From NCBI GenBank assembly GCA_947095535.1, contig OX352774.1:76694416-76758415 (forward strand): a stretch of 64,000 nucleotides of DNA, in the 5' to 3' direction. The notes beneath the pieces are model-generated. The model was not told the origin of the DNA. It worked only from the letters and a program-made list of their open reading frames with translations, and ran no database searches. The translations under genes were made by a program, and so were the position numbers. Source of the stretch: Poecilobothrus nobilitatus (Eukaryota; Arthropoda; Insecta; Diptera; Dolichopodidae). Shown in pieces: positions 35,043 to 48,854 of the stretch (position 1 is its first letter; each line of letters opens with the position of its first letter).

Positions 35043-38000
35043 CTTTAAAAGAATTCTTTATTAATACATAGCAGCTATTATTATACATTACTTCAGTAAT
35101 ATAATATACTCTTGTATATATAACTTCAAGTTAATGTAATCTAATTAACTAACATCGATTCATTTTGAATAATATATAATACGAGTAATTAAAAATATTA
35201 ACGGTTTTTTCCGAGTTTTAATTCAAGTTGATTCAATTTTATTCAAAAATTCTATATTAAAATAATTTGAAATTGATAATTTTTTTTTTTTAAAAACAGA
35301 ACTTTTTTTTTTCACTTAAAATCACTTAAAAAATTAAAAACTTTAATAAAAGCTTTTCTTTTGCTAGTTTTTTTTTTTCTTGTTTTTGTTAGTTTAATAG
35401 TGTATATTTGTATAATTAAAACTATTTTAGAATTTATGATAAAAGCTCTAATAGAAAACCTAAAAGTATGCAATTTTTCTTTTGTAATAATAATTCTTTA
35501 TTCTAAAGTTTTCCATTCTTTAGATGTTGTAATCAATTAGCTTTAAGTACGGTTTATAAATTTTACTATTAGTGTTAAGTTTTTTCGACAAATAAATTCA
35601 AAAATAAAAATAATAGAAATATAAAAGACAAGTAATTTAGTTTTTTAAACTAATAAGTAGATAGTATAGATTATATTAAACCAACAATGGCGTTTAGCTG
35701 TCTATGTTTTAGTTTATGTGATTTTGTAATATTAATATAAATAAATAAATATTTTATATTCTATAAATTGATTTTGTTGGTTTGTTTTGAAACTGTTAAT
35801 AAATTGCTCTAAAAATTGCAAAATTAAAAAATTTTTAACAAAATTAAGAAGCCATATTCTTTTAGCTAACTGTTGACTCATTTGTTTACCGGTATATAAC
35901 AATATATTAGGGTTTTTCCCTCATAAATCTAATTTATATAAAAATATTTTTAATTTAAAATTTTTTCAAGGCTTTTTAAAATGTGAACTTCGGAATTATT
36001 TATGAATTGATTTTTTTTTTTTTTTAAATTTCATAGAATTTCTCCTAGGAATTTTTTCCGCCAAATTATCTATATATTTTTAATTTATAAAAAAACAAAA
36101 TTTAATTTTCTTTTTTGTGTTTGAATTAATCTAAATCAAAGATTGTTTTCATATTTTTGCTTTTTTTTTGCAAAAAATGATTATACAAAGAAGTTTGTAC
36201 AAATAATTTATATAATATTATATGAACTGAGATTTTAAAAGATTTTCCGGCAAAAATAAACTGAATAGATTTTGTTTAAAGTTTTTAAATATTTTCACAC
36301 TTTGTATTGTCCTTTCAATAATATAGCTTAAGAAATACAAAAAGTTTTTTTTACAGTAAAATAACATAATTACTGAATAGGTATTAAAAATTTTCTTTTT
36401 TTTTTTAATAAATGAATAGATAACTTATTGTGTTTTTGTATTCAATTTATTTTTCATCCTATTTTTCTAGTCCTATTTTCTTTTTCACAGTTGTGGCTAT
36501 ATTTTTTTTTTTTTTTTCATATCTCCTTTAAATTATATCACTTATAGTTTCGAAGATTTAATTGGAACTGTTATTAGACTTAGTTCTTATTGGAATTGTT
36601 ATTAGATATTTTTCTTAAGAACGCAAAAAATAAAAGTAAAATTTAAAATATATCAATTCGAAGCTCAAATTCAGCAAATTTTCGCCTAAAAAAAAAGCCG
36701 ATTTTTTTTTAATGCATTATTGGAGTTTTCCTACAAGTTTCATTTTCTTTCACTAAAGTATTCTTCTTCTTATACATACGAACACAGATTTTTTTTCTTT
36801 TAAACAAATATAAAATATATAATAACAATTCTTATTATACTGCATTAAAAGTATATACATGTATATCTGAGAAATCAGATGTTTGTGAAAGTTTTTAAAA
36901 TTTAATAATATTTTTTTAAGAATAACAAATAATATTCAATTAATGGGGATTTTTATCAAAACAATAATTCAATTAGATTAAAAAATATTTACTTATAAAT
37001 CCAAAATAACAACCAATTTCTAATATTGATATAAAAGTATTTATTAAAAAAAAAAATCCTTATTTTTGTTTTTTGTTTTTTTTTATTTTTTTACTAATCA
37101 TATCAAATTTTTTTGTTTTTTTAACGCGTAAAAATCATTTTAATATATTAATTTATTTACTGATATGTACATAAACTCATACATAGGATATTAACAATAA
37201 AATAAAAATGATAAAACACTGATGTATCATATTATTTAAACATATAATATATTCCTCCTTTCTTCCAAATATATTATCTTCCATACAATTTATTAAAATA
37301 GTTGAAACTCATCTTTTCAAATATACACATATGTATATTTTATTACAGTATTCCTCAGTTATCTGTAACATAATATTACATTAATATATTGATTTTAAAC
37401 TACATATTTTGAGTGAGTATAATGAGTGTTATTCTTTTGAGTGTATTTTAAAATATTTACCTTCTAATTATGTACATAATATTACGACATTAATAATTTT
37501 AACTGTCATATACAATTAAGATCTAATTAAATTAAAGACTGAATTACTCAATGATTAAATTGACTATCAGGTTTTCAGGGGGTCCATATTTAAATGTTGG
37601 ATTATTTCTTTTTTAGTTCATATCATATTTTCCATATCATATTTTCCAAAAAAAAAAAAGGCATTTACAAAATACTCTTATAAATTTCACTAGTATTCTG
37701 CATGCATACGGTGTTTATTTATGCATTCATATCAAATCTACAACATTTGAGATAATTCTCAATCAATATGACAATTTAATTCTTACTATATTAAATACAT
37801 TTAGAACTTTGAGATCTAGGCTCTATTGTACAAACCATTTCTCACTAATCAAATAATCATTTTTTTTTATAAGTAACTGTTTTTTTTTCTTTATTGAGTT
37901 TTTACTAAAAAAAATGGTTTTGTTGCAACAAAAACTTATCTAAAAAATGATTATTTGACTATTGGTAAGTGGTTGGTGCAATAGCACCCAGGTCAATTTT

Positions 38001-38111
38001 TTCGATTTAGTAAGGCTATCTAGACCTACAGGAATACTTAAAATTGCAAAAAGCAAAAAAAAAAATAATTTAATTTAAAGACTGATTTAAATAACTGATC
38101 ATTTTCACTTT
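35043..38111. other. AT-rich non-coding region
   Basis: No gene. A 14-bp unit, CATATCATATTTTC, occurs twice in tandem at 37619-37646. Confidence 0.5.
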
Positions 38112-39262
38112 TAATAATATCATACTCTTCATTGACTTCCGGCAAGCTTTTGATAGTATTAATAGAAAAACGTTCTATAATGCATTGGTAAACCAAGGAA
38201 TACCGAAAAAACTTACTAATATGGCTATGATGATAATGCAAAACACAAAAGCCAAAGTTTTGATCCAGGACCAAATTTCAGAAGAGTTTGAAATCAACAG
38301 CGGAGTTAGACAGCGGATGCAATATTTGCATTGTTATTTAACATTTTATTAAATTATGCAATAGAAAAATAATATACAAAACAATAATCCGACCAGTAGT
38401 TTTCATATGGATGCGAAATATGGACGTTAACAGTAGCAGCCGTTAAAAGTAGATAAAGAAAGAAATATATTTAACAAAGCATATCAGGTAGTGGCGTTCG
38501 ATGATGACGTTGCTATCCTATCTAGAAGCTATAGAAACATGGTTGAGAAATAAAAAAAATTGGCTTGGAAATAAACGAAACAAAGACAAAATACTTAAAA
38601 ATAGCAAGAGAAGAACACAGAAGAAGTTCCCAAAACATAACAATCGGCGAGTACAATTTTGAAGGGCTTTCAAGCTTCGTGTATCTAGGCGCAACAGTAT
38701 GCATCTTTCCATAAATGAGAGAATACAGTCTGGTAATAGAAGCTACTTTGCAAATAAAAAGTTCTTACAGTCTAAATTGTTGTTAAGGCAAACAAAGCTT
38801 ATAATATACAAAACCATTATCCGACCAGTAGTTACATATGGATGCGAAATGTGGACGTTAACTGTAGCAGACGAAAATAACCTAAGAATTTTTGAAAAAA
38901 AAATCTTACGAAAACTTTTTGACGCCAGAAGGATGGAAAACGGCGAATATATAAGAAGAAACAATGCCGAACTGGATTAATTTATTAAACAAGAAGATGT
39001 CGTCAAATTTGCCAAGGCACAAAGACTGCAATGGGACGCGCATATGATGCGAATGAGTAAAAGCTGGGCCCAAAAGAGTGTTTTCAATATCAAATCTGAT
39101 CTAAGAAGAACTAGAGGCAGGCCACGTCTGAGATGGCTCAATAATATTGAAAACGACGCTCGAGTGTTGCAAATTATAAATTGGAAAAATGTTGCTCAAG
39201 ATACCGATATGTGGAGAGATGTTGTGAAGAAGGCCAAAGCTCACATTGTGCTGTAGAGCCAA
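38112..39262 (+). pseudogene. RTE-like non-LTR retrotransposon reverse transcriptase, 5'-truncated and rearranged
   Basis: Broken frames carry the C-terminal half of a LINE reverse transcriptase. From about 38118 one reads LFIDFRQAFDSINR, the palm motif with the first catalytic Asp, then a thumb-side segment ending INSGVRQ. At 38491-38520 VAFDDDVAIL gives the YxDD-type box, followed by LGLEINETKTKYLKIA. From 38705 IIRPVVTYGCEMWTLT and LRIFEKKILRKLF appear, and from 39044 the tail LRRTRGRPRLRWLNNIEND, with the frame closing at 39256. These are the conserved late motifs of insect 'endonuclease-reverse transcriptase' elements, which I place in or near the RTE clade. Stops and frameshifts separate the pieces and the endonuclease domain is absent, so it is dead. 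It also contains a displaced internal copy (38370-38441). Confidence 0.88.
38370..38441 (+). repeat. Displaced duplicate of a LINE segment
   Basis: TAATATACAAAACAATAATCC through GTTAACAGTAGCAG repeats 38801-38873 with few changes. In normal order this part belongs after the YxDD box, but here it sits before it. Confidence 0.85.
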
Positions 39263-40559
39263 AAGAAGAAGAAGATAATTTTCACAATTGATATCAAAAT
39301 CGTATAATATTAATTCATTCATAAATATGAATTTAAAATTAAAAATTAATTTAAATACAGAATTTTTATTAATCATTTTTTTTTTTATTTAAAAATTTTT
39401 AATACAAAAACAAACAAACACAAAAAACATCTACCATAATTTTAATTATATTAATATAATTATTAGATTTATAACTAGATCATACTGTAAATAGTACTTG
39501 TATAATATTTAACAATATTATTATTATTAGCAAACAACACATAAAATAATTCTTGACCTTGAAAATTATATTTTTCCGCTAAAAAAAAAAAAAAAAAAAA
39601 AACAATAAAAATAACAACAAAAAAATTAAAAAAAAAAAAAATTGCCGAAATTTGAGTTTAATCAATTTGACTCTGACCTTGAACGCGCAAAATATACTGC
39701 GAGCGCTTCTGCTAGTTTTTTGTTTGTTTTTTTTTTTTTTTGTTTTGCTCAAATAGTTCTAAAAAGCTTTTCTAGATAAGTGTAAAGAACTTTCAATGAT
39801 TTGTCGTTTTTATTTTAACTATTAATAAATTTTAGAAATAACATTGAAATACCTTTGCTCACAAATAAAAAACAAAAAAAGAACAAACAAAAAACCAAAA
39901 TCAACAAATTGCGCCATTTTGTCAAAATAAAAAAAAAAAATTTCCTATTAAATTTCTTTTTCTATTTTTCATACCTGTCAAAAGTGTTTTTTTTTTTTTT
40001 TTTATTTAATAAATGTTTGAAATTGTAAAAATTTTAATATCTTCTCTCTTCATTACTTACACAATACCGGTGTTACATACTTATATATATATGTGATATT
40101 TTGTACACATTTTAATATACATATGTATTTAGTATATTCATATATGATATTTAAAAATACGTGAAGTTATCAAACATTCAATAAACAACATGAACTCTTT
40201 ATTACTGATTTAATATCTAACAGATGTTATGTAAAAAAAAAGACTTCCCACATGTTTACCTAAATACATTAGTACTTGTTCGAGAATACATAACCTAAAC
40301 GTTATCACATGGAATAAATTAAATTGTACTTTGGAATTTCACAAAAATAAAATCTGTACGTATAATTTAACAGCAATAAACGCACTTTTTATACGAAAAA
40401 AAATCAATTATTGAGGGAAATTTAATAAAATTATTTATTAACCGTAACCGTATAAAATCTTATAAAAATATTTTTTATATAAATCGAAAATTCGATTTCA
40501 TTCTTTTTTTTTTTGTTTTAATACAAAAAAAATTATTTTAGATATTACTGACTTCTTTA
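39263..40559. other. AT-rich non-coding region
   Basis: AAGAAGAAGAAG at 39264-39275 could be the tail of the LINE. Poly-A/T runs follow. No gene. Confidence 0.5.
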
Positions 40560-41105
40560 ACAAACAAGAGTGCGATAGAGTAAAATACTCTAGGATACCG
40601 GTATGATCGTAATATATGGCGTTTCCATACAACGATCATCAATTTCATTTGTTTTAGTACCGACGTTAAGTACAGAGATATATTTATGTAAATTTTGGAG
40701 TTGTATGACAGCTATCCGGACCTGTTGCACGAGGAGAACAAAATGTTACAGTAGTTATTGCCCTAAAACTTCTAGAATCTTTTGTAAGATTTCAGATGCC
40801 TAGCTTCATTAGCTCTAGCACGAAAATTCGGATATCTAACCTCAATATATACTTAATTCTTTTTATTGAAAAAGAGAAGTTGTATGGCAGCTACCCGAAC
40901 CTGTTGTTTTAATTCACAATTTTGCAAAAGTAACGTAATAACTTTTGCAAAGTGAAAGTGATAAAGTAGTAGCGAACGGACAGACTCAGAATTCGATTGA
41001 GCCGATCCATACACTTGAGCCTATATCTAGCTCGACTTCTTTAAGATGTCACAAACGTAATGGCAAATTTATTATACCCTTGAACGTTCATACATACGGA
41101 TATAA
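40560..41105 (+). repeat. Dispersed repeat family B, copy 2
   Basis: Matches 19954-20600 module by module: CAAGAGTGCGATAG, GGATACCGGTATGA, ACAGTAGTTATTGCCCTAAAACTT, CTTTTGTAAGATTTCAGATGCC and CAGCTACCCGAACCTGTTG. It extends further, with GAGCCGATCC, TATATCTAGCTCGACTTC, ATTTATTATACCC and ATACGGATATAAA, which are shared with 25950-26060. Confidence 0.65.
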
Positions 41106-44100
41106 ATATTGTTCAAGATAAAATTATAATATTATTACCTGAACAGTAAAATCAGATATTTTCTTTGTCGTACCATTCACCCTTTACTGTTATCTTTTAC
41201 TTTTATTAATAATATTTCTCGATTTTCCTTAACTCTTTACTTTTCAATTAATTGTTCTAATTTTTTCAAGTCAAATTTATGATCTTGATTTTGAGATAAT
41301 TTTCTTATGTCATCGACCCAATTAAATCTTCAGAATTTTATAAGATAATTCCTAAAATGAAAGAATTAAAGTTGCAATTTAAAACTGTTTACGTTAGTTA
41401 ATGATGAAGTTAAAAAACAGGTTTTAATAAAAGAATTTTTTTAATTAAATTTAGGTTTGCGATGGAATAAAATATTAAATGTAAGGACGCACATTTTTTT
41501 AACATCAAAAATACTACCATAGCATTTAATTTACTTATTCACTATTAATAAGCTTATCAATGTGTCTGGATCATCGTTACACATTCTAATAGGATAGATG
41601 AGATAAATATGTTAAATAAAAGGATTATGTGTAATTAATGGTTGAAGCATGAAAAGGTTTACCTTAGGTTCGAGCTTGTTAGAGCAATTTGATTAATTGT
41701 TATACGACCAATATTAAAGGAATTTAATTTTAATAAAAACTGTTGATTTTGGTTCATTTTTATATTTTGTCTCTGTTCAATATTTTCCTATTTTTCCCTA
41801 AATTTTTAACTATTAACTTGTTAAATAAAAAAAAAAGGTCTTAAATGCTGATAAATCTCCTAGGTCTTAGAAAATTCAAATAACTTCTCAGAATCTTCAT
41901 AAAAAAAATAATTAAAATGATACGTACTGTCTAAATGTTGGTTTTTTTTTATTTTTTTTATTTCCCGATACGAAACATCGGATTATTTTAGTAATGTAAG
42001 TATGTAGGTACTTTTAGATACTTGGAACATGATTCATAAGAATTATTAGGAGCGGGAGTAATTTAACACCTGTTAGAGAAAAAACATTATCATTAAAGAA
42101 GAAGAACTAGCTTGCTATAAAACTACCGTGGAAAGGCTGTAAGAAGAAGTAACTCTGTACCACATACCATTAAAAATACAAAAATACTAAGCAAAGCAAA
42201 GTGCAACATGGCAAATGAGTTTACATAATCCGTTTTAACAGTTCTACAGTGTAGACACATATAAGAAGTGTGTTTCTCGTTGAGAAGGATAAGATAAGGC
42301 CGAACTGTAGGCTAATGTCTGAGTGGAATGAAAGTTTAACTACACAATGATCATTAATAAGAAGAATACAATTATTTTGTCCTTTATCTATAGATAATCA
42401 AACACAAATGTATGCATTATACTTCATTTATGACCAATACATACATATAATAAAATGGGAACTAAAGAACAAAACAACTTGAATTACAATTTAAATAACA
42501 ACTTAAAAAAAAATTTGCATTATTCAATAACTCATTGCAGTCATTATTTTAAATATTTCATTACAATAAAAGATTTTACAGTTGTTTAATACACCTGTTT
42601 AAATTTTAATATTAACAAGACAGAAATCTCTACTAAATGAACTACCACAAGGTATAGCTGTTAAAATTTCTATTAAAATAAAAATAAAAAATAAAACTAT
42701 TCATACATTAACATTAAAAAAAAAAAATTTATTAAAAAAAAAGTAATAATTTATTACTTAAATAGCAGAAGAAAAAAAAAGCTCCAAAATAATAAAAATT
42801 ATGTATATATGTATGTACATAAGGTATGTAAATATTTACGGCCATTTTTTTTTTTTTTATTCATTATTATACGCGTCAATTTGCAAAACAACAAAATTTC
42901 ATTAGAACAATTTTTTTTTTAATTTTGTTTTTTTTTTTCTATTTTTTATTTTTTTTTTTTTTATGAATTTGCCCTTGAACAAAACTAATAAAATAGAAAA
43001 ACAGAAAAAAAAAATCGCACATATCTATAAATATATATTTCTTTTTTTTTTTTTGGCGTAAATTTTCTTTCTTCTGTCATTTTGTATTTTTCCGTATGTT
43101 TCTTTTTTCAGTGTAAATTTGATTAAAAACAAACGGTGTAATAAAATTAAAATTAAAAAAAAAAAAAAAAAGCAAAAGTGAATTGAATACTACACCTACT
43201 AAAAATTTCAATTTTTTTTTTATTTTTCCCTTTTTTTTTCTTTCTTTTGTAAATAAAAAAAAAAAAACCAACATCATCTGTTTATTTCAATTTAGGGTTG
43301 GTTTTCACAATAATTTTTTTTCTTTAAATTGTAATAGAAAATATGAAGGGGGTTTATAGGGTGTATAAATTATATACATGAAATATTAATATTACCTATA
43401 ATGTAAGATAATGAACTTATATTAATTTAAACTTTATTACCTGTTATATTATAAAGGTAAAGGGAAAAAGTAAATTTTAAATTTAACTATGTTAATTAAG
43501 TTCATTTGCGCAGCAGTTTTTGAGAAAATAAAGAATTAATTTTTATTATTTACTTAATTACAACTTTTGGTGTTAAGTAAATTAACAGTTTTTAGTATAA
43601 TATACAAAATTTTAATTTTCCAGCTTACCATCCACATAAATGATTGATATTAAACTGTATTTTTGATTGATATTCTATTAATGTATAACTGTTCTATAAT
43701 TCGAATTACAATAACTGTTCTATAATTGGAATTACCCAATTTTTTTTTTTAACTATTATATTAATCGAATTTAATTAGCGTAAACATATGACTCTATCAT
43801 TTTAACCTTCATCAAAATACTTTTCCAGATTTATATATTAACATTTTTTCAATAGGTTTAATTAAGTTCTCTCTTAATCATCTTCAATCTCGTATATCAG
43901 TCATTTCAAGAGGATCTTGGAGCTTGAAAAGTACTAGAACATTTTGGGAACATTTCTTTTGAAATTTGCTATGTTACGGTATATGAAAAAAGAGTTTGGC
44001 TCATTTGGAACGCTGAGATTTAATGAATCTCACTTTTTTTTTTTGTTATCTATTTGTATGTTAAGTTCACGATTTGAATTCTGTGTAAGTCAATTTAAAT

Positions 44101-44587
44101 TTTTATCAGACAAAAAATATTTTTAGAAATTTAACACATCATTGTCTAACATTTGACATATTTCAATTTTCAAGCATATATCACAACCTTTATTTTCTAA
44201 TAAAGATTAATTTCTTTAACATTATATGGATTTGTAAAAAAAACTTCTTTTTCTTCTGTTCCCAATTTGAATGATATTTTCCTTTTTTTCATTATTTAAT
44301 TCTGTCTTGAAACATTTTTTTAATTGCCCCTTCATTCTTTCTTTTTAATAATTGAAAAAAAAAATATAATTTCAACTTTCCTTTTGACATTCTTATGCTT
44401 GAAGAGTAATTGGTCTATGCCCTATATGTATTTTTGGACTTCTACTTCCATGTTTTATCTTTTATTAAACCACTTTCATTTCAGCTTTGTTTCATGTTTT
44501 CGACTTTCCTTTAAGCCAAAAAATATTAAATTTTAAATATTTAATATTCTTATTTTTGTCGCTCTAATTTTATGACGCACGTCCCGT
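41106..44587. other. AT-rich non-coding region
   Basis: No gene recognised. A less AT-rich stretch at about 42040-42350 (AAGAAGAAGAACTAGCTTGC...) may be an eroded transposon but shows no motif. Frames between 43.0 and 44.5 kb are low-complexity. Confidence 0.45.
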
Positions 44588-44935
44588 TTGTGGAACCATA
44601 CACCATCGCATGTGCTCCCTAAAGTTGATAATTCATATGTGTACGATTTACTTAAGTTTAAGAAGAACATTAACATCTTTCTTCAAAATATCGCTCGCAA
44701 ATTTTCCTACCTATCCCTCATAATCCCAAATATCCTAATTCCAATTTCGCCAATTATCCTTCCCACATCCCTGTCTCCAAAACCAAATTGCACATTTGTA
44801 TTAAAGGTTCCATCCCAAAGTTTAGTTTTAAAAGGGGGTGGTTTTGGTTGGTTAAAATCCAATGCTACCCTGAGGAAGCACGTGCACTTCCTCTTGGTGA
44901 CTTTCAAGTTTTCTACCAAACTTAGTAAAAAAAAA
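44588..44935 (+). mobile_element. 3' end of a jockey-like non-LTR retrotransposon
   Basis: The frame from 44588 begins MWNHTPSHVLPKV and continues YDLLKFKKNINIFL. This matches the usual carboxy end of jockey/CR1-type polymerase proteins (a W-N-x-L-P-x-x-V-F-P motif, then an F-K-x-x-V-N-x-H-L motif). The rest of the 134-codon frame is 3' untranslated sequence that happens to be open. It shares CCAAAACCAAATTGCAC...TTAAAAGG...GTTAAAATCCAA with 26.1 and 62.5 kb, identifying a common 3' UTR. It is 5' truncated and not a functional gene. Confidence 0.65.
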
Positions 44936-46099
44936 AAAAATAATACAAACAAAAATAGTCCTATAATTATAGTCACAACCCCAACTTCCTAATCACATTG
45001 AATTTGAATAGATCAGAAGTAGGTATTTAGTGAAAATGTATGCGATTAACGATAAATGATTGATCCTATATAAAATTTATCACTTATTTTTCAAATTGTT
45101 CAATACTAACACCTTTGACTTAATTCAAATAGGAATAATGTTACTTTATTGCTAACAAACAACTCCGGGGCTAGAAATTTTAAAACTGACTCTATTAACA
45201 TTCTCCGACCAAACTACAAGTAGTTAAAATTACAATGTCGTTTAATCCGAAAACAGCTGCCATGGGATGTTGAAGTTTTACTCTATTGTAAAGGGCAAAA
45301 CCTCAAAATCTTAGTAAGACGTCCTTCAAAATGAATACCACTCACATAAACACCTTGACTCTTTTATTATAGGTTATTACTCTTTACAGCATTAAACTTT
45401 TATATAGAATTTAAAATTTATTCTTCAAATGTTGATTATTAACTCTGCTAAGGTTCATTTACATTAACTTACTAACACGTTCACCTTTTATTATTTATAC
45501 TTTTATTTCGATTTGAACTCATTTTTTCTAATTTACCTTAACCCTAAAATATTATCACTAAGAACATAAAAAAAAAATAAATAGGTATCATTGAATTTTA
45601 AGTCGAATCAACTTCATTTTACAACAATAATGTATAAACTTCCATGTATACATAGTAATTAACTAAGTTTATTGACATTTTGTGAAGGAAAAAATAAATA
45701 CAAAAAAAAAAAAGAAAAAAAAATTACGAAAATAAAATAAAAAGAAAAAAAATATGAAAATTTTTTTTTTTTAACTTGTTTATTGAACTCAAAAATTTTT
45801 GATAAAAAGGTCATCAAAAAATAATTTCAAGTTTATACAAAATTTTTTATCGCATTCATACTCATATTTAATTCCAGGTTAATTTTTTTTTTTTTTTATA
45901 ATTCTCAAAACGGAAAATAAACAAGGAAAAAAATTTTGTATATTTTAAAGGTTGAGCGATCACCTGTTAATCATGAAATATGTGATTTTTTTTTTTTTAC
46001 CGCATTCAAAAAGGGTGTGTTGTATTTTTCTGTGTGTTTGTACTTATTTTTATACCATATTTGTATAAACTTTATTTTTTTAGGTATATGGGATGACGT
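44936..46099. other. AT-rich non-coding region
   Basis: Nothing recognised besides homopolymers. Confidence 0.5.
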
Positions 46100-46560
46100 T
46101 TCATTTACTTCTTTGGATTACATTGGCTGAGTTCGAAAAAACGGCATTCGTCTTATGATGCCGAAATATTGTCTCTAATAAACTCTCTTCTCGTATAACA
46201 CTTCTCTATTTTATAGATATCTTGCAGGTAATGATATTTTTTCAGTTCAAATAAATTCACAAATGTCATCCACCTCTCAAACAATTCAAACGTTCTACTA
46301 AATGGGATTCAATTAATTATTCCTAGCCTGTGAAACTATATCAATGATACTCTACTAGAAATAACAGTTCCTTATTTTTCAGAACTGCAAAAATGTGAAA
46401 CTTATTACCGTACAATGTACACCGAAAATTTGATGAGTTTTCGATATATAATCTGCCTAAATTCAAAATTAATATAAATAAATTTATCATATTCCCATTT
46501 ATCAAACTTCCCTTTATCCAAGTTTTTCCCCATCCTTCTCCCATACCATATAGTCATAAC
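46100..46560 (+). mobile_element. Decayed jockey-like LINE 3' coding fragment
   Basis: Across shifted frames the pieces LFYRYLAGND (ATAGATATCTTGCAGGTAATG at about 46214) and PPLKQFKRST are visible. They parallel FYRYLVGNET and PPLKQIQLNT at 59.85 kb, a pattern familiar from the last part of jockey-like polymerases (SLFYRYxxGxCSxEL...PPLxxxxxxTR). Stops and frameshifts are many. Confidence 0.55.
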
Positions 46561-47885
46561 TCCTTTTAATACAAAGGAACATTATTTCTAGATTGTGGTT
46601 TACATGAGTGGGAAAAAAAAAATTATTTAATTGATAAACGTATTGTTATCATCCACATCAGTCAGATAAGTTTAAGTAACCTTCGACTGAAGAATACATT
46701 TGTCAAATTAATTTCAATATTTGTTACGCACTCTGTTTGTTAGTATCTACAAAATAAAAAAAAACCGACACTAATAGAATAGAATAGAATAATAATATAG
46801 AAATAATCTAATTAGACTAATATAATCTGGTCGCAAAAATATTCCTAATAAATTATTTTGTGTAGAGACAATACCAGATAATATCATTGTTCATAAAAAT
46901 TTTATAAAAAATTGTGTCGGCATATGTCAATTATATCATAAAATAAATTATGTTTCTTAAAGAGGGTACCTAAATATAGGTAAAATATATCACAAAATTT
47001 TGTACTTTATTAACGTATGAAAGATTTACTCACATCCTACCTATACAGCCAAAAATGGTAATGAGACGTTATTTGCTTAAATAGTACAATGCCTTAGGGC
47101 TTAGGAAATAACAAAAGTTTAAATTGATCTTAATTTGAAAAAAAAAAAAAACATACTAGCGTTAGAGGAGAAGCAAAGGTTTAAAAAAAAATTAAGAATA
47201 AAATTAAAGCTTGAAATTATTACAGATATCTGCTAAAATATCTGCTAAAATAAAAAACCATAAATAACTTTTTCAAGGCTAACTCAATTAGAAATAAATT
47301 CTTTATTCTAAATAAATGCTATTGAACCTATAAGAATATCATAAAATCGGTATAATTTTAGTTTCATTTCTTTCTACCTTAAATTCTTATTAGTCATTTC
47401 TGAGTATTCTTTGTCTGATTCACCAAAAATTATTCTGAAGAAAAAAGAAAAAAATTTTTTTTAGCATTAATTATTTCTAATCTAATAAAAACTAAAATTC
47501 TTTTCAAAATATTAAATTTATTTTAAAATTCATTCTTACGTCATAGAATTTTCCCAAACTTGGGAATACATTTGTTTTTTTAAATTTTATGTTTTTGTTT
47601 TGTTATTGAAATTTATAGTATTGATTATTTTTTAGTTATAGCCTAATAAAAATTATTATTTGCAAAAGATTTTTTTTATTAACGGATTCTTATAATATTG
47701 ACCATTTTTATCTTTAGTATTTGTAACACCCATAATATAGGAAAGAGTTATCAATTACCACCACCACTTTAGTACCTGATACAGTTGAATGTCAAAAGGA
47801 CTAAAAAAGTAACTATTCTTTCGTGTTGTAGTATTTTTTATAAAGAATGGAACGAAACAACTGCCAATGTTTGTAAGCATTAACT
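46561..47885. other. AT-rich non-coding region
   Basis: No gene or element recognised. Confidence 0.5.
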
Positions 47886-48085
47886 TTTTTTCTTCCCCTA
47901 AGGAAGGTGGGAATCTTCCAAAGATACCAAGAATTTGGCCTTGGTAGTGTCAGATTCTTACTGACTAAACCCACCTCCTCTTCCTCTTTAGCCAATATAA
48001 TGGGGTGAAACCGTTACCAGTATATTGGCTGGCATGTAGGGATATGAAATGGATGCGGAAACATTGAAATAGGAGTGGGAGGTTA
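47886..48085 (-). repeat. Inverted copy of the 17.2-17.75 kb repeat family
   Basis: On the minus strand, TTGGCTAAAGAGGAAGAGGAGGTGGGTTTAGTCAGTAAGAATCTG parallels 17355-17395. At 48005-48080 GGTGAAACCGTTACCAGTATATTGGC and GGATGCGGAAACATTGAA parallel other parts near 17.3 and 17.73 kb. The 60-codon minus frame here has no independent support. Confidence 0.6.
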
Positions 48086-48309
48086 AGGAAACAATGAATC
48101 CGCCAAACAATAAATATAATTATTACTATTTTGCTAACAGTGACTATAGCCGTTACAACAGTTACAACATGCAGTAGTATATAACACCTTACTGCATAAG
48201 GTAATTCTTGAAGGCAACCCCCCCTAAAGCTATGTTTATATAATAGTAATATTACTGAAACTCCATTAAATTATCTTACTCCTAAGTGCAATAATAAAAC
48301 AATATTATT

Positions 48310-48660
48310 AGCTAAAAAGTTATAATATTCTGTCGGGACATTGCTGACTAAAGCGGCACTTAAAGAAAATTGAAATAGAAAATGACGGTACTTGGAAATT
48401 ATATCCAGAAGAAGGAGAATCTCTAGGATATACATTCAAAAACTGCGAAGTTTTAATCTGAGCAAGATGTGTTCTTCTAGAACTTCTAGAAGCATATTGC
48501 TTTACCGAAGATGAATTGCCAACAATAAACCTTCTACATATGTTCAATTTCTTAGGGGCAATACGGCTGACAAAAGTATTATAAGTGGAGGCAAAATCCA
48601 CAACAAGTAATAGTAGGGTGAACACAATAAATTTACACTAAAGATCGCAGTGTTGCTGAT
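48310..48660 (+). mobile_element. LINE 3' end (post-RNase-H zinc-knuckle-like tail), decayed
   Basis: Reading the plus strand with stops, LKRHLKKIEIENDGTW, then EEGESLGYTFKNCEVL, then CFTEDELPTINLLHMFNFLGAIRL gives the order typical of I/jockey-like polymerase ends (TGHCxLxxHLxxxGL...EEETxxHxLxxCP...FL). A homologous copy is at 61.7 kb. The minus-strand open frame of 101 codons is a shadow. Confidence 0.65.
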
Positions 48661-48718
48661 ATCCCTTAAATAATAAAAATCTAATACCAATCTATTTGAA
48701 TCAAAAATTTCTTTGATT

Positions 48719-48764
48719 CGCCTATCTTTTCTGAAAGTTCGAAATTGTTCTGAAAAGATAGGCA
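48719..48764. repeat. Short hairpin
   Basis: GCCTATCTTTTC at 48720-48731 is repeated inverted as GAAAAGATAGGC about 20 bp downstream. No poly-U terminator context makes this more than a curiosity. Confidence 0.5.
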
Positions 48765-48854
48765 TCTATACTAAGAGACGGTTAGTGTAATTTAATTAAA
48801 GTATTTCAAAAAACGACTATATCAATTCAACCTATCTATAAGGTTAAACTATTA

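Noticed and set aside
48320..48625. 101-codon minus-strand open frame as a gene
   Set aside because: The plus strand carries a LINE tail shared with 61.7 kb; the minus frame is its shadow.
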